Source of the DNA: Parapedobacter flavus
Lineage (GTDB): Bacteria > Bacteroidota > Bacteroidia > Sphingobacteriales > Sphingobacteriaceae
Assembly (NCBI RefSeq): GCF_035818675.1
Contig: NZ_JAYKZZ010000006.1
Span: 1 to 64,000 of the forward strand
DNA: 64,000 bases
Direction of reading: 5' to 3'
Part shown: positions 40,888 through 50,203 of the stretch, one piece after another
Position numbering within the stretch: position 1 is the first letter of the stretch
Layout: each line of letters opens with the position of its first letter
Program-made: the position numbers and the translations under genes
Notes under the pieces: model-generated
The model's input: the letters and a program-made list of their open reading frames with translations, nothing else
Databases searched by the model: none
What the model was told of the DNA's origin: nothing

Positions 40888-41419
40888 ATGACGATGTATG
40901 GAACTAATGCACCTGATTATTTGAAAGACAATTTGGTCAACAACGCTGTTGTCATGGACGTCGGGGCCGGCGAAACGCTGAGTGTGCTTGGGTCAACGAT
41001 GACATTCAAACTGACGACTGCATCCACTAACAATCAATTGGGCTTGTATGAGGTCACGTTAGCTCCCCATGTATCTGGTGCTAAGCTGCATTATCACCGT
41101 TTTATGGACGAGACCTTTGTGGTGACCCAGGGTACGCTCACCATTCAATTGATTGATCAAGAAGTAGAATTAGCAGAAGGCGGCATCATCCACATTCCCA
41201 GATTCACGCCCCACGGATTTTACAATGATACGGACGGTGAGGTTAAAGCATTGATGCTTTTCAATCCGCCGCAGCATCGTGAAGATTTCTTCCGTGGGTA
41301 TGGTTGCTGTACTTGCCGAGGAACCGATAGACGCTGCTAAATTCCTTCAACTGTACCATAAATATGACAGCCATCCGATCGATGAATCCGAAGCCGCAAA
41401 AGTTTTGCAACAAAGATAA
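40888..41419 (+). pseudogene. Cupin-domain gene with a frameshift near its end
   Basis: The first frame from MTMYGTNAPDYL gives a cupin fold with metal-site residues in LHYHRFMDETFVV and the second motif IHIPRFTPHGFYND. After FFRG near 41297 this frame goes into nonsense (YGCCTCRGTDRRC, stop 41340). The neighbouring frame continues sensibly as MVAVLAEEPIDAAKFLQLYH to a stop at 41419. One extra G in CGTGGGTATGG explains it. It could be a true mutation or a sequencing error. The cupin core itself is intact. Confidence 0.7.
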
Positions 41420-41590
41420 ATTTGGTATACAACCGTATGCCGATTGACCTATGTGAGATTGGAATTGAATTTTTTTGTAATTTCAGTTATTTAAAAATAA
41501 CAACAAAAGTAGACACCATACTAATGAGTTAAAAAAGAATTCATCCTTGTAAGGGGAAAGATTGTGAATTGAGGGTGGCGGGATTTTAGG

Positions 41591-41680
41591 AACTCGTACA
41601 TAAAAGTGTATAGATTAACAAAAACTCGTACATAAAAATGTATAAATTGGCAAAAACTCGTACATATTTATGTACTTTTG
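41591..41680 (+). promoter_or_regulatory. Three 32-bp-spaced iterons overlapping a -7 box
   Basis: AACTCGTACAT recurs at 41591, 41623 and 41655. Each copy contains a dyad of the form TACAT-N4-ATGTA; the last is the perfect palindrome GTACATATTTATGTAC. The -7 box TACTTTTG (41673-41680) starts inside the last dyad, and the ATG of the ATPase gene follows 4 bases later. A repressor or autoregulator bound to one DNA face every three turns is likely. Confidence 0.75.
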
Positions 41681-41684
41681 CTTC

Positions 41685-42971
41685 ATGGAGCGTACCCTAT
41701 ATACGAAACTGAAGGAATGGAAAGCGCGTCAATCCCGGAAGCCGCTTATCATCCGCGGCGCCCGGCAAGTGGGCAAAACATGGTTAATGCGGGCTTTTGG
41801 CAGGGCGGAGTACAAAGCCGTCGCATACATCAACATGGAGAGCAGTCCGTTGATGAAACAGCTGTTTTCAACTGATTTCGATGTGGATCGGATCTTAACC
41901 GGTCTTCGTATTGAAACAGGTGTAGCTATCGATGCCGACACGCTACTGATTTTTGACGAGATACAGGAAGTCCCAGAAGCCGTCACGTCGTTAAAATACT
42001 TTCAGGAAAATGCCCCCGAATATCACATCCTTTGTGCCGGCTCGTTGTTGGGCGTTGCCCTCCACCACCATACCTCCTTCCCGGTTGGCAAGGTAGAGTT
42101 CCTCGACCTCCATCCGCTAACGTTCGTGGAGTTTCTGAATGCCATTGGCGAAGCAGCACTTACCGAATTGCTCCTTAGCGAAGACTGGCCGCTTATTAAC
42201 AGCTTCGCCCCTCGGTTCATCGAGCGCCTGCGACAGTATTACTATGTGGGCGGAATGCCGGAAGCTGTACTTACGTTTTCACGAACACAAGATTTTGAAG
42301 AAATTCGCCACATCCAAAAGCGAATCCTCACGGCTTATGAACAGGATTTCTCCAAACACGCTCCCCATGAAGTCGTGCCGCGTATACGCATGTTATGGAA
42401 TTCCATTCCAGCACAATTGGCTAAGGAAAACAAAAAGTTTATTTACGGCGTCATCCGACAAGGCGCCCGCGCCAAGGATTATGAGCTTGCCATCGCTTGG
42501 CTCAAGGATTGTGGTTTGGTGCATCAGGTAAATAACGTAACCAAACCGGCCATCCCATTGAAGGCCTACGTCGATTTCAGCGTTTTTAAGCTCTTTACCG
42601 TGGATGTAGGGCTACTGGGTGCTATGACCGACCTGGATGTGCGCACGCTGCTGGAAGGGAACGTTATTTTTCAGGAATTCAAAGGCGCACTTACCGAACA
42701 GTATGTATTGCAGCAACTTGCGGCACGGAATGACCTCGCCACCTACTACTGGTCGCCAGACAACGCCCGTTCAGAAATAGACTTTTTGGTACAACACAAA
42801 GGCGACGTTATTCCGGTAGAAGTGAAGGCCGAAGAAAACCTACAAGCCAAGAGCCTGCGGGTATTCTGCGAGAAGTATCAACCCCGTCGGGCCATCCGGA
42901 CGTCCATGAGCAACTACCGTGAAGAAAGCTGGATGACCAATTTACCGCTTTTTGCGCTAACGGTGCTGTAG
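41685..42971 (+). CDS. AAA_14/DUF4143 ATPase, copy 1
   Basis: A 428-residue protein from MERTLYTKLKEWKARQ. Walker A is GARQVGKTW at about residues 24-32; Walker B is LLIFDEIQEV at about 85-94; the sensor-like CAGSLLGVAL follows. The C-terminal DUF4143 domain (IDFLVQHKGDVIPVEVKAEE) resembles a restriction-endonuclease-like fold. The physiological role of this family is unclear. Control by three iterons is visible upstream. A second gene of the same family lies at 56752-58089 on the other strand. Confidence 0.88.
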   Translation: MERTLYTKLKEWKARQSRKPLIIRGARQVGKTWLMRAFGRAEYKAVAYINMESSPLMKQLFSTDFDVDRILTGLRIETGVAIDADTLLIFDEIQEVPEAVTSLKYFQENAPEYHILCAGSLLGVALHHHTSFPVGKVEFLDLHPLTFVEFLNAIGEAALTELLLSEDWPLINSFAPRFIERLRQYYYVGGMPEAVLTFSRTQDFEEIRHIQKRILTAYEQDFSKHAPHEVVPRIRMLWNSIPAQLAKENKKFIYGVIRQGARAKDYELAIAWLKDCGLVHQVNNVTKPAIPLKAYVDFSVFKLFTVDVGLLGAMTDLDVRTLLEGNVIFQEFKGALTEQYVLQQLAARNDLATYYWSPDNARSEIDFLVQHKGDVIPVEVKAEENLQAKSLRVFCEKYQPRRAIRTSMSNYREESWMTNLPLFALTVL

Positions 42972-43025
42972 CAATTACACCCACCGGGTACTACGCGAGT
43001 TGCGCGGCGGGACAGTATGAAGACA

Positions 43026-43101
43026 ACAGCATCAGCACTGGGTATTCCGCGTGCCGGAGTTCCTTAAGCTACAACTGCTCATCCTGCAGCTGGCGGTGTT
43101 C
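43026..43101 (+). pseudogene. Fragment of the endonuclease-like gene
   Basis: CAGCACTGGGTATTCCG and the following bases match 39508-39583 closely and read QHWVFRVPEFLKLQLLILQL before a stop. Only the second membrane segment is present. It stands in the gap between the ATPase and the second sigma factor. Confidence 0.65.
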
Positions 43102-43182
43102 GCCCAGCCCTGACGTGGCGCTGGGTTTGATAATTTAACGAATTGTTAATCCAAACCCGCCGTAGCGCGTGCTATTTCAACC

Positions 43183-43190
43183 TAAATTTG
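43183..43190 (+). promoter_or_regulatory. -7 box of the second sigma-factor gene
   Basis: TAAATTTG fits TAnnTTTG exactly and stands 7 bases before the ATG at 43198. No good -33 TTTG was found at the usual spacing, so an activator or another sigma factor may be needed. Confidence 0.45.
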
Positions 43191-43197
43191 CCTGCGG

Positions 43198-43815
43198 ATG
43201 GAGAAGATTGCCAATGTTAATGTAAACGACGAAGAGGCAGCGTTGCACCATCGCATTAAGATGGGCGACAGGGAGGCTTTCACGCGCATGGTTGGGCTGT
43301 ATGCGGAAGACCTGCTTCGGCAGGCACTCCGCTGGACACGCGATTGCGCCCAGGCTGAAGACTTGTTGCAGGACGTCTTCGCGGATTTTTGGCAAGACAG
43401 GGGTAATATACACCTATCGTCATCACTTAAAGGATATCTTTACCGTATGCTTCGGCACCGTTTTCTTCGACTGGTTGCCCGAGGCAAATTGCATGAAGAA
43501 GCCTCCGAATACCTGCTTCGGCACATGCACCGGATAGAACATACGGTACTCGATATGATGGCGGCATCTGATTTGGAACAGACCTTGTCTGACGCCATCG
43601 GGAAGCTGCCCGCCAACATGCGCCTTGTATTTGCCTTACGCCAGGAGGACTACTCGTTGCGGGAAATCGCCCAAGCGCTGGGGCTGGCTGAGCAGACCGT
43701 GAGAAATTACCATGCCGAACTAAGCCAACGGCTCAAACATGCCCTCTTGGCCAAACACCCGGACATCAGCCACTCGCTGCTGGTGTTGATCGTTGCTGGC
43801 TTAATACAACCTTAA
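43198..43815 (+). CDS. ECF sigma factor of the phosphatase unit
   Basis: A 205-residue ECF sigma factor. Region 2: AFTRMVGLYAEDLLRQALRW, AEDLLQDVFADFWQDRGNI. Region 4: LPANMRLVFALRQEDYSLRE, ALGLAEQTVRNYHAELSQRL. The C-terminal tail LLVLIVAGLIQP is hydrophobic. It is followed by a FecR gene and a TonB receptor with STN domain, giving a complete surface-signalling unit separate from the one at 36-38 kb. Confidence 0.9.
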   Translation: MEKIANVNVNDEEAALHHRIKMGDREAFTRMVGLYAEDLLRQALRWTRDCAQAEDLLQDVFADFWQDRGNIHLSSSLKGYLYRMLRHRFLRLVARGKLHEEASEYLLRHMHRIEHTVLDMMAASDLEQTLSDAIGKLPANMRLVFALRQEDYSLREIAQALGLAEQTVRNYHAELSQRLKHALLAKHPDISHSLLVLIVAGLIQP

Positions 43816-43886
43816 TCTTTTAACCACATAAATTAAACGTACATATCGGCTTCCCAAGTCCCTTTCTTCATGTAAAGAGCGGGAAA

Positions 43887-44870
43887 TTGGAAGAATCGAA
43901 ACTAAGGGAAATCTGCAAGCGTTACCTCAGCGGGAGCGCAACGCGGGCGGAACGGTATATCATTGAGCGATGGCTGGAAAGCGTTCCTGACGGGCCGCAT
44001 AAGGAAAGTCAGCAACAAACGGAAAGCCAGCAAGTTGGAGAAGCGTTTGCGGATGCCCTGCAAAACCGCATACTCGTCCGCACTTTTGCACGGGAGCGCC
44101 GCGTGCAACGACGGTCGAGAAACCGGTTATGGCTGGCTTCAGCCGCAGGGTTAATCTTCGCGTTAGCCACATCGATCTGGTTATACAACACCCGGTATGA
44201 GCCCGACCAGATGCGTGAAGAACGGGTCGTCTCCCGGACTTTTGCCACCGGCGTGAGGCAAGTAAAACAATTGACACTGCCGGACGGGTCTGTGGTTTTC
44301 CTGAACGCAAACAGTGAATTAAACTTGATGGGCCAATACGGAAAGGATAAGCGCGAAATCCAGCTTTCCGGCGAAGCCTTTTTTGATGTGGTGCCCAACC
44401 CGGATGCGCCGTTTACGGTGGTTTCGGACAAGGTAGCCGTACACGTGTTGGGCACTTCGTTTAACGTGCAATCTTATGGGCGGTTGCGCGAGGTCGTTGT
44501 TTCGGTAAACACGGGACGTGTCCGGGTTTCGGATACGGCTTCCAATGTGATGTCTGAGCTAACGCCGGGTCAGGAACTGTATTTCCATAAAGACCATGGA
44601 ACCTTCGAGGTAGCCCAACAACCCGTGCAACGCACCGGCTGGCGCGAAGGCCGGTTGGTGTTGCACCGGGCAACCTTCGAAGAACTTGCGCAAAGCTTTG
44701 AAAACCTATATGGCTTGCAATTGACGACCACCGATGAGCAGGTTCTTTCGCACCGGTTCTACGTCACGCTGCAGGCAACAACGCGCATGGAGGAGGCCGT
44801 TGAGACCATTTGCACCATCTTACAGAAAAAATTCAGAAAGGAGGCTACAGGAAATATCACCATCTATTGA
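43887..44870 (+). CDS. FecR-family anti-sigma factor of the phosphatase unit
   Basis: A 327-residue protein starting at a TTG codon (EESKLREICKRYLSG). It has a membrane helix at about 77-98 (LWLASAAGLIFALATSIWLY), a FecR core (VKQLTLPDGSVVFLNANSEL; GEAFFDVVPNPDAPF; VHVLGTSFNVQSYG) and a DUF4974-like end (YGLQLTTTDEQVLSHRFYV). It lies 71 bases behind the sigma gene. It should pass the receptor signal across the inner membrane. Confidence 0.88.
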   Translation: MEESKLREICKRYLSGSATRAERYIIERWLESVPDGPHKESQQQTESQQVGEAFADALQNRILVRTFARERRVQRRSRNRLWLASAAGLIFALATSIWLYNTRYEPDQMREERVVSRTFATGVRQVKQLTLPDGSVVFLNANSELNLMGQYGKDKREIQLSGEAFFDVVPNPDAPFTVVSDKVAVHVLGTSFNVQSYGRLREVVVSVNTGRVRVSDTASNVMSELTPGQELYFHKDHGTFEVAQQPVQRTGWREGRLVLHRATFEELAQSFENLYGLQLTTTDEQVLSHRFYVTLQATTRMEEAVETICTILQKKFRKEATGNITIY

Positions 44871-44986
44871 TCGATGCTAAAAAGAAAGGGCCATAGCTGA
44901 CGTTTGGAAGCGGTGCTATAGCCCCGAGTCATTAATTGAATAATAACCTTGCCCCAAACATAAGGAAACGCAACGATTTATTTCCA

Positions 44987-47900
44987 ATGTACGGGCATTT
45001 ACTTACTAATCTCATGAATTTAACTTTACTGCTAGTCGACAAGCTTATGCGCATTATCGTTAGTGTAACATGCTTTATCGTATTGACTTCCCACTTCCTG
45101 ATGGCAGCGGCATCCTACGGCCAGCTATTGAATACGCGGGTCAACCTTGCCTATGAACAGACCGATGCCGCGCGGATGATAGCAGACATTTCCCGGCAGG
45201 CCGATGTTCAATTTGCCTACACCGATCGGTTGCGCCTGTCCGATCTCAAACTTCAGCACATCCGTTTTGATAACGCCAGGCTGGGCGATGTTCTTCAAGA
45301 GGTATTGTCTGCCCATCGCATTGCATTTACCGAACGATCCGGCACGATAAGCCTGTACCAGGCACAAGAACCCGGACGCATCCGGGGCCGTATCACGGAC
45401 GCCGGGACGGGTCAGGCGCTGCCTAACGCAACTGTTCAGCTCAAAGGGAAAGAGGCCGTGATTGTGGCCGACCAAAACGGGTACTTCCGGATAACCGGTG
45501 TGGCCGCAGGCCCGGTGGTGTTCAACGTGCGTTACATTGGGTACATCACCCGCGAAGTTGACGTGGAGGTGGTACCCGGTAAACCAGTAGTCGTCGGCGT
45601 TGAAATGACGGCGGCCCATACGGAGTTGGAAGGAATCACGGTGTCGGGCATCCGCAGGGGAGAGGTGAAATCGCTGAACACCATGAAGACCGCCGAGAAT
45701 ATAAAATACGTGCTGTCGCAGGAGCAAATCGAACGCTTCCCCGACAATACCGTGGGCGAAGCCTTACAGCGCGTACCCGGCGTAGCGGTTGAATACAGTT
45801 ATGGCCTTGCCCGCAATGTGATCATCCGCGGACTGGCCCAAAGTCAGGGCTCGGTCACGTTGAACGGCAACCGCCTCCCCTCTACCTCGGCCGGTTACCG
45901 GACAACAGACCTGAACGGCATCCTGTCGAACACCGTGGAGGCCATTGAAGTAATCAAGACCTTGACGCCCGACCAGGATGCCGACGGCACGGCAGGCGCG
46001 GTCAACATCATCACCAAACGGCCGCCCGCAAATTCGCGGTCGCTGGATGGTAAGGTGGCACTGGGAAACAACCTGTTGGTAGGGAAGAACCTGTATGAAG
46101 TCGGCGTCAACTATGCCGAGCGGAAAGGCCGGTGGGGGTATCAGATCGGTGGCAATTATATGCGTTCGCTGCGTGGCGAAGATCGGATAGAAAAGGGTTA
46201 CGATGGATTTACCATTGGCGGCGTGGAGCGCAAGAACCAACTGCGGGTTATTTCGCTCGAAGATACGCAGTTGAAACGGGACAACCTGGGCGTTTCGGCC
46301 GAGCTCAATTTTTATCCCAATAGCGATGCCGATTTTTACCTTCGGGTCAATTACAATAAATACTACGAAATCCAGGCACGCAATAACCGCAATTTTGTCA
46401 TCGGCGAATACACTTCAGATAGCCACGTTTCCGGTATTACGGTAGAACAGGCGGGCAACGACCGCGATTATAACCGCGACCTGATCATGGCTTCGCTCGG
46501 CGGCAAGAAAAACTGGGTTAATTGGGAATTGAACGGCGATATCAGCTATAGCCGCGGCGTATACGACCAACCCATCTACTACAATGCCAATTTTACCCGC
46601 AAGGGGTTGTCAGGCGTAGTGGACTTGTCCGATCTGCGTACCCCGGGAATCGCGCTAGACGGTTCGGATATGTATGATCCTAGCCAGTATACCACTACGC
46701 AGTATGTAAATCGGCATGACTCAGCGCTTGACCACGACGGACAGCTCACGGTCAATGCCATCCGCACGTTCCAATTCAATGCCCGCGATCGTGGAATCTT
46801 CAAATTCGGTGGCCGGCTCCGTTACAAATATAACGAGCGATCGCGTAATTATTTCCGCCATGTGCTCAATGAAGGGGCCTTTTCGTTGGATGAGTTCAAT
46901 ACAGGCATACAACGGAACGATTATTACATGGACAAGTACGAGATAGGCATGTTTCCCGACGTCGAAAAAATGCAGCAGTATTTCCTGGCAAACCGCGGTG
47001 CATTCAAGGACGACGAAACCTATACCCGCCAAAATACCGACCCCGACTCGTACACCGGTACCGAATACCTCGCGGCGGCATACATGATGACCCGCTTTAA
47101 CATCAATCGGTTGGAAGTTACGGCGGGTGTCCGGTACGAGCAAACGGGTTTTGATTACGAAGGCAACGAAGTGGTCCTCGACGAAGACGGGGTGTATGTG
47201 CGGACCAACCCGGTAAGCACGCACAACGTATTTGATGGGATTTTCCCCAGCCTCAACCTCAAATACGGGCTAACCCAGCGAACCAATCTCCGCTTTGCGG
47301 CTACCCGTTCGCTTTCGCGGCCAAGCTACTATGATTTGGTGCCGTGGGAAGAAGTGCTTAACCGGAACAAACGGCTCAATAAAGGGAACCCGGATTTGAA
47401 GCAGGCAACAGCTACCAACCTGGATCTGCTGGCCGAGCACTATTTCCAGCGTATCGGCCTGCTCTCCGGCGGGGTGTTTTATAAGCGTATCGACGATTAT
47501 ATCTACGATCGCTCCACTACCCAGGAGGGGGGAACGTATGACGGATGGCGGATCGACCAGTCGGCCAATGGAGCTGCTGCAAACGTATACGGCTTTGAGG
47601 TAGCCTGGCAGCAGCAGCTGACCTTTCTCCCTGGATTTCTCAATGGTTTTGGCATCTATGCAAATTACACCCAAATCCAGTCGGAATTCGATGTGCCGGG
47701 TGTGGTGATGGACCGTACGGTGCGGCTGCCCGATATGCGACCGAAAGTAGGTAACGTAGCGTTATCGTATGAGAAATATGGATTCTCCGGACGTATTTCT
47801 GCCTACTTTTACGAAACATTCACGATGGAGCTCGCTGATACGCCCGAAGAAGACCTGATCGAGGCCGGCCGGTTCCAGCTCGATTTTTCGGCATCTCAGC

Positions 47901-48046
47901 GCCTGACTAAAAAGACCCAGGTGTTCTTGGGCGTAAGCAACTTGACAAATGCGCCGGTTCGTAGCTACTATGGCGATGGGCGGCCCGACAATGATCGCAT
48001 CTATTCGGTGTGGGGGAATGTCGGTATTCGGTTCAATCCTTTTTAA
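44987..48046 (+). CDS. TonB-dependent receptor with STN domain
   Basis: A receptor of about 1019 residues. The N-terminus is uncertain: ATGs at 44987, 45014 and 45047 and a TTG at 44936 are in frame, and the signal helix is IIVSVTCFIVLTSHFLMAA. An STN domain (TDAARMIADISRQADVQFAY), a CarboxypepD_reg domain (IRGRITDAGTGQALPNATVQ), plug (ALQRVPGVAVEYSYGLARNV) and barrel ending NVGIRFNPF follow. It is of the TIGR01782-like receptor type and not SusC, and has no SusD partner. The next gene is a phosphatase, so the ligand may be a phosphorylated compound. Confidence 0.9.
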   Translation: MYGHLLTNLMNLTLLLVDKLMRIIVSVTCFIVLTSHFLMAAASYGQLLNTRVNLAYEQTDAARMIADISRQADVQFAYTDRLRLSDLKLQHIRFDNARLGDVLQEVLSAHRIAFTERSGTISLYQAQEPGRIRGRITDAGTGQALPNATVQLKGKEAVIVADQNGYFRITGVAAGPVVFNVRYIGYITREVDVEVVPGKPVVVGVEMTAAHTELEGITVSGIRRGEVKSLNTMKTAENIKYVLSQEQIERFPDNTVGEALQRVPGVAVEYSYGLARNVIIRGLAQSQGSVTLNGNRLPSTSAGYRTTDLNGILSNTVEAIEVIKTLTPDQDADGTAGAVNIITKRPPANSRSLDGKVALGNNLLVGKNLYEVGVNYAERKGRWGYQIGGNYMRSLRGEDRIEKGYDGFTIGGVERKNQLRVISLEDTQLKRDNLGVSAELNFYPNSDADFYLRVNYNKYYEIQARNNRNFVIGEYTSDSHVSGITVEQAGNDRDYNRDLIMASLGGKKNWVNWELNGDISYSRGVYDQPIYYNANFTRKGLSGVVDLSDLRTPGIALDGSDMYDPSQYTTTQYVNRHDSALDHDGQLTVNAIRTFQFNARDRGIFKFGGRLRYKYNERSRNYFRHVLNEGAFSLDEFNTGIQRNDYYMDKYEIGMFPDVEKMQQYFLANRGAFKDDETYTRQNTDPDSYTGTEYLAAAYMMTRFNINRLEVTAGVRYEQTGFDYEGNEVVLDEDGVYVRTNPVSTHNVFDGIFPSLNLKYGLTQRTNLRFAATRSLSRPSYYDLVPWEEVLNRNKRLNKGNPDLKQATATNLDLLAEHYFQRIGLLSGGVFYKRIDDYIYDRSTTQEGGTYDGWRIDQSANGAAANVYGFEVAWQQQLTFLPGFLNGFGIYANYTQIQSEFDVPGVVMDRTVRLPDMRPKVGNVALSYEKYGFSGRISAYFYETFTMELADTPEEDLIEAGRFQLDFSASQRLTKKTQVFLGVSNLTNAPVRSYYGDGRPDNDRIYSVWGNVGIRFNPF

Positions 48047-48068
48047 AAACCATTAAACAATTCACAAT

Positions 48069-49316
48069 ATGTCAATTTCAAAATTCGTTTCGTCAAAAGC
48101 CAGAAACTATCGGCCGGCTTTGTGGCTGGCACTGTTTGTAGCGCTTGCGGGAAGTGCGGTGGGCCAACCATTCCATTCGTCCGCCTGGCCCGATCGCATT
48201 ACCCTTACCTGGGCGGCCGATCCGGCCCACAGCCAAACCGTTACGTGGCGTACGGACAGCACGGTGGTGCAGGCCGTAGCGCAGTTGAAAGTGGAAGATG
48301 GCACGCCCGATATGCAGGCTGGGATGCAGGAATACAGGGCCGCATCGCGTGTACTGGTTACCAAAGAAGGACGGACCGACCGGTATCATCATGTTTCGTT
48401 CGGCGGCTTGCAGCCCGGTACGCACTATACTTATCGGGTGGGCGATGGCGAACACTGGAGCGAATGGTTTCAGTTCCGCACGGCGGCAGCACAGACCAGC
48501 GACTCGGCTTTCTCTTTTATTTACTTGGGCGATGGGCAGAATGACCTGAAGTCGCGGTGGTCGCGTACGGTACGGGCGGCCATACTGGCCGACCCCGATG
48601 CGCGTTTTGTGATCCATGCTGGCGACCTCATCAACCGGGCAAACACCGATAAGGAATGGGGGGAATGGCACCACGGCGGTGGATTTTTCAACGCGATGGT
48701 ACCCGTGGTCCCCACACCGGGAAACCACGAATACTTCCGTGACACGGCCGAGCGATTGACCCTCGACCCGCACTGGGCTGCGCAGTTCACCCTCCCGCGT
48801 AATGGCCCCGAAGGATTGCAGGAATCGGTCTATTACCTCGACTACCAGTATGTCCGCATCATCTCGTTGAACAGCCAGCTGATTATGCTAGACGAGGAAG
48901 CGCGCAATGCCCAACTACGCTGGTTGGAAGGGGTCTTGGCAAACAATCCGAAGCTTTGGACCATCGTTACCATGCACCATCCGGTATATTCAACATCGAA
49001 AAGGCGCGACAATGCGGTGCTTAGGGAATTGTTCAAGCCGGTTTTCGATCGATACGGGGTAGATTTGGTGTTCCAGGGGCACGACCACACCTACGCACGC
49101 GGCAGGGGGGCAGGGGCCCAGCCTACATCGCCCATGTATGTGGTATCTGTCGCTGGGCCAAAGATGTATGATTCCGATTCGGACCGTTGGATGGACAAAG
49201 CCTTGACCGAAACCCAGGTGTACCAATTGATACAATTGGACGGGAATCGATTGGAGTACGAGGCATACAACGTCGCGGGATTGTTGGTTGATCAATTTGT
49301 GTTGGAGAAAGATTGA
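48069..49316 (+). CDS. Purple-acid-phosphatase-like metallophosphoesterase
   Basis: A 415-residue exported protein (signal peptide ends AGSAVGQP). The fibronectin-like N-domain (about 40-140: ITLTWAADPAHSQTVTWRTD) precedes a metallophosphoesterase domain with YLGDGQND, VIHAGDLI, PGNHEYF, VTMHHPVY and FQGHDHTYARG, the ordered metal ligands of purple acid phosphatases. It lies 22 bases behind the receptor gene in the same operon. It probably frees phosphate or the organic part of a phosphoester in the periplasm. Confidence 0.9.
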   Translation: MSISKFVSSKARNYRPALWLALFVALAGSAVGQPFHSSAWPDRITLTWAADPAHSQTVTWRTDSTVVQAVAQLKVEDGTPDMQAGMQEYRAASRVLVTKEGRTDRYHHVSFGGLQPGTHYTYRVGDGEHWSEWFQFRTAAAQTSDSAFSFIYLGDGQNDLKSRWSRTVRAAILADPDARFVIHAGDLINRANTDKEWGEWHHGGGFFNAMVPVVPTPGNHEYFRDTAERLTLDPHWAAQFTLPRNGPEGLQESVYYLDYQYVRIISLNSQLIMLDEEARNAQLRWLEGVLANNPKLWTIVTMHHPVYSTSKRRDNAVLRELFKPVFDRYGVDLVFQGHDHTYARGRGAGAQPTSPMYVVSVAGPKMYDSDSDRWMDKALTETQVYQLIQLDGNRLEYEAYNVAGLLVDQFVLEKD

Positions 49317-49325
49317 CCTATTGTA

Positions 49326-49492
49326 GACACCGTTTTGTTGCAATTAATTTGCTAAGAGTTGTTAATAGACGGTGACGAAGGTGGCTAAAAAAACTAAAAA
49401 AAGAGAAACCCGTCACTTTGTAAGCGACGGGTCTCCGCCCCAATGGGGTTAGGGGCTATCAACCTAAACCTACATCTAAAACGAAGATGCCA
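49326..49492 (+). repeat. Modular intergenic repeat, locus 3 (modules B and C)
   Basis: B (CCGTTTTGTTGCAATTAATT and on) is followed by C: the hairpin ACCCGTC/GACGGGT at 49403-49436, then CGCCCCAATGGGGTTAGGGG and an AACCTAAACCTACATC tail. It begins 10 bases behind the phosphatase stop. On the minus strand the hairpin followed by U7 makes a good terminator for the DUF4160/DUF2442 pair. Confidence 0.8.
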
Positions 49493-49631
49493 GCGGATTG
49501 TTTTGTTCGGTGACGATTTTTTTGAAAAAAAAGTGTGCTGGCTGTTTGAATAGCCGAGGGTTGCGTATTATACCTTGCCGGCAGGCGCTGATGTAATTTG
49601 TACAGGTGACCTGGTAACCATACCAATGGTA

Positions 49632-49946
49632 TTAGGCTACCCTATGGTGGTTGTATATCAGATTTTTCAATCCGCTGTTTAGAAAACCTTTTAAGCTAAG
49701 ATCTTCGTCTACATCAGGCCAATGGACGCCGGTCCCTTTGCCGATCAATCGATAGTTTTTAAGTGCTTGGGCTGAAGCTCCTTTTAATCGAGGGTATTTG
49801 GAAATGGTCTCGCGCAGAATACCTCCGGTATTCAATAGGATAATCATCAGGTCTTGGTCAGGATGCACATCGATGGTTTGTATCGCGATGTTTTCCGAAT
49901 ATATCAGTTGTTCAAGCGAATCGAAATTATTTGTTGAAGTATCCAT
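49632..49946 (-). CDS. DUF2442 protein
   Basis: A 104-residue protein from MDTSTNNFDSLEQLIYSENI. The DUF2442 end is plain: GTGVHWPDVDEDLSLKGFL. The start overlaps the DUF4160 gene by 20 bases. DUF4160 and DUF2442 genes are regularly paired and thought to be toxin-antitoxin-like, but the mechanism is not established. The ORF extension to 49985 is rejected in favour of the shorter start. Confidence 0.82.
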   Translation of the reverse strand: MDTSTNNFDSLEQLIYSENIAIQTIDVHPDQDLMIILLNTGGILRETISKYPRLKGASAQALKNYRLIGKGTGVHWPDVDEDLSLKGFLNSGLKNLIYNHHRVA

Positions 49947-50166
49947 GCCAAACCTTTTTAAATTCCTCTTTTGATTTTTCCGCAATGCTTAACAGCTTTT
50001 TCTCTTCCTGCTTGGTAAATCCATTTAAATACGCACGCTCAAAAGTTGGCTCCAACCAAATCTTTCCTACAGCATCTCCTTTTTCAATATGAATATGAGC
50101 AGGTTCATTACCTTCGGACGAATAGAAGAAAAACCTGAATCCACTTTCGTTCAATAATGTAGGCAT
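49927..50166 (-). CDS. DUF4160 protein
   Basis: A 79-residue protein from MPTLLNESGFRFFFYSSEGN; the pattern continues EPAHIHIEKGDAVGKIWLEP, which is DUF4160. A Met two codons earlier is an alternative start. It is AT-rich and coupled to the DUF2442 gene, so the two form one accessory module. Confidence 0.82.
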   Translation of the reverse strand: MPTLLNESGFRFFFYSSEGNEPAHIHIEKGDAVGKIWLEPTFERAYLNGFTKQEEKKLLSIAEKSKEEFKKVWHGYFNK

Positions 50167-50203
50167 CAACATATTTCTTATTAGCCTTTTACAAAGGTAA
50201 TAA

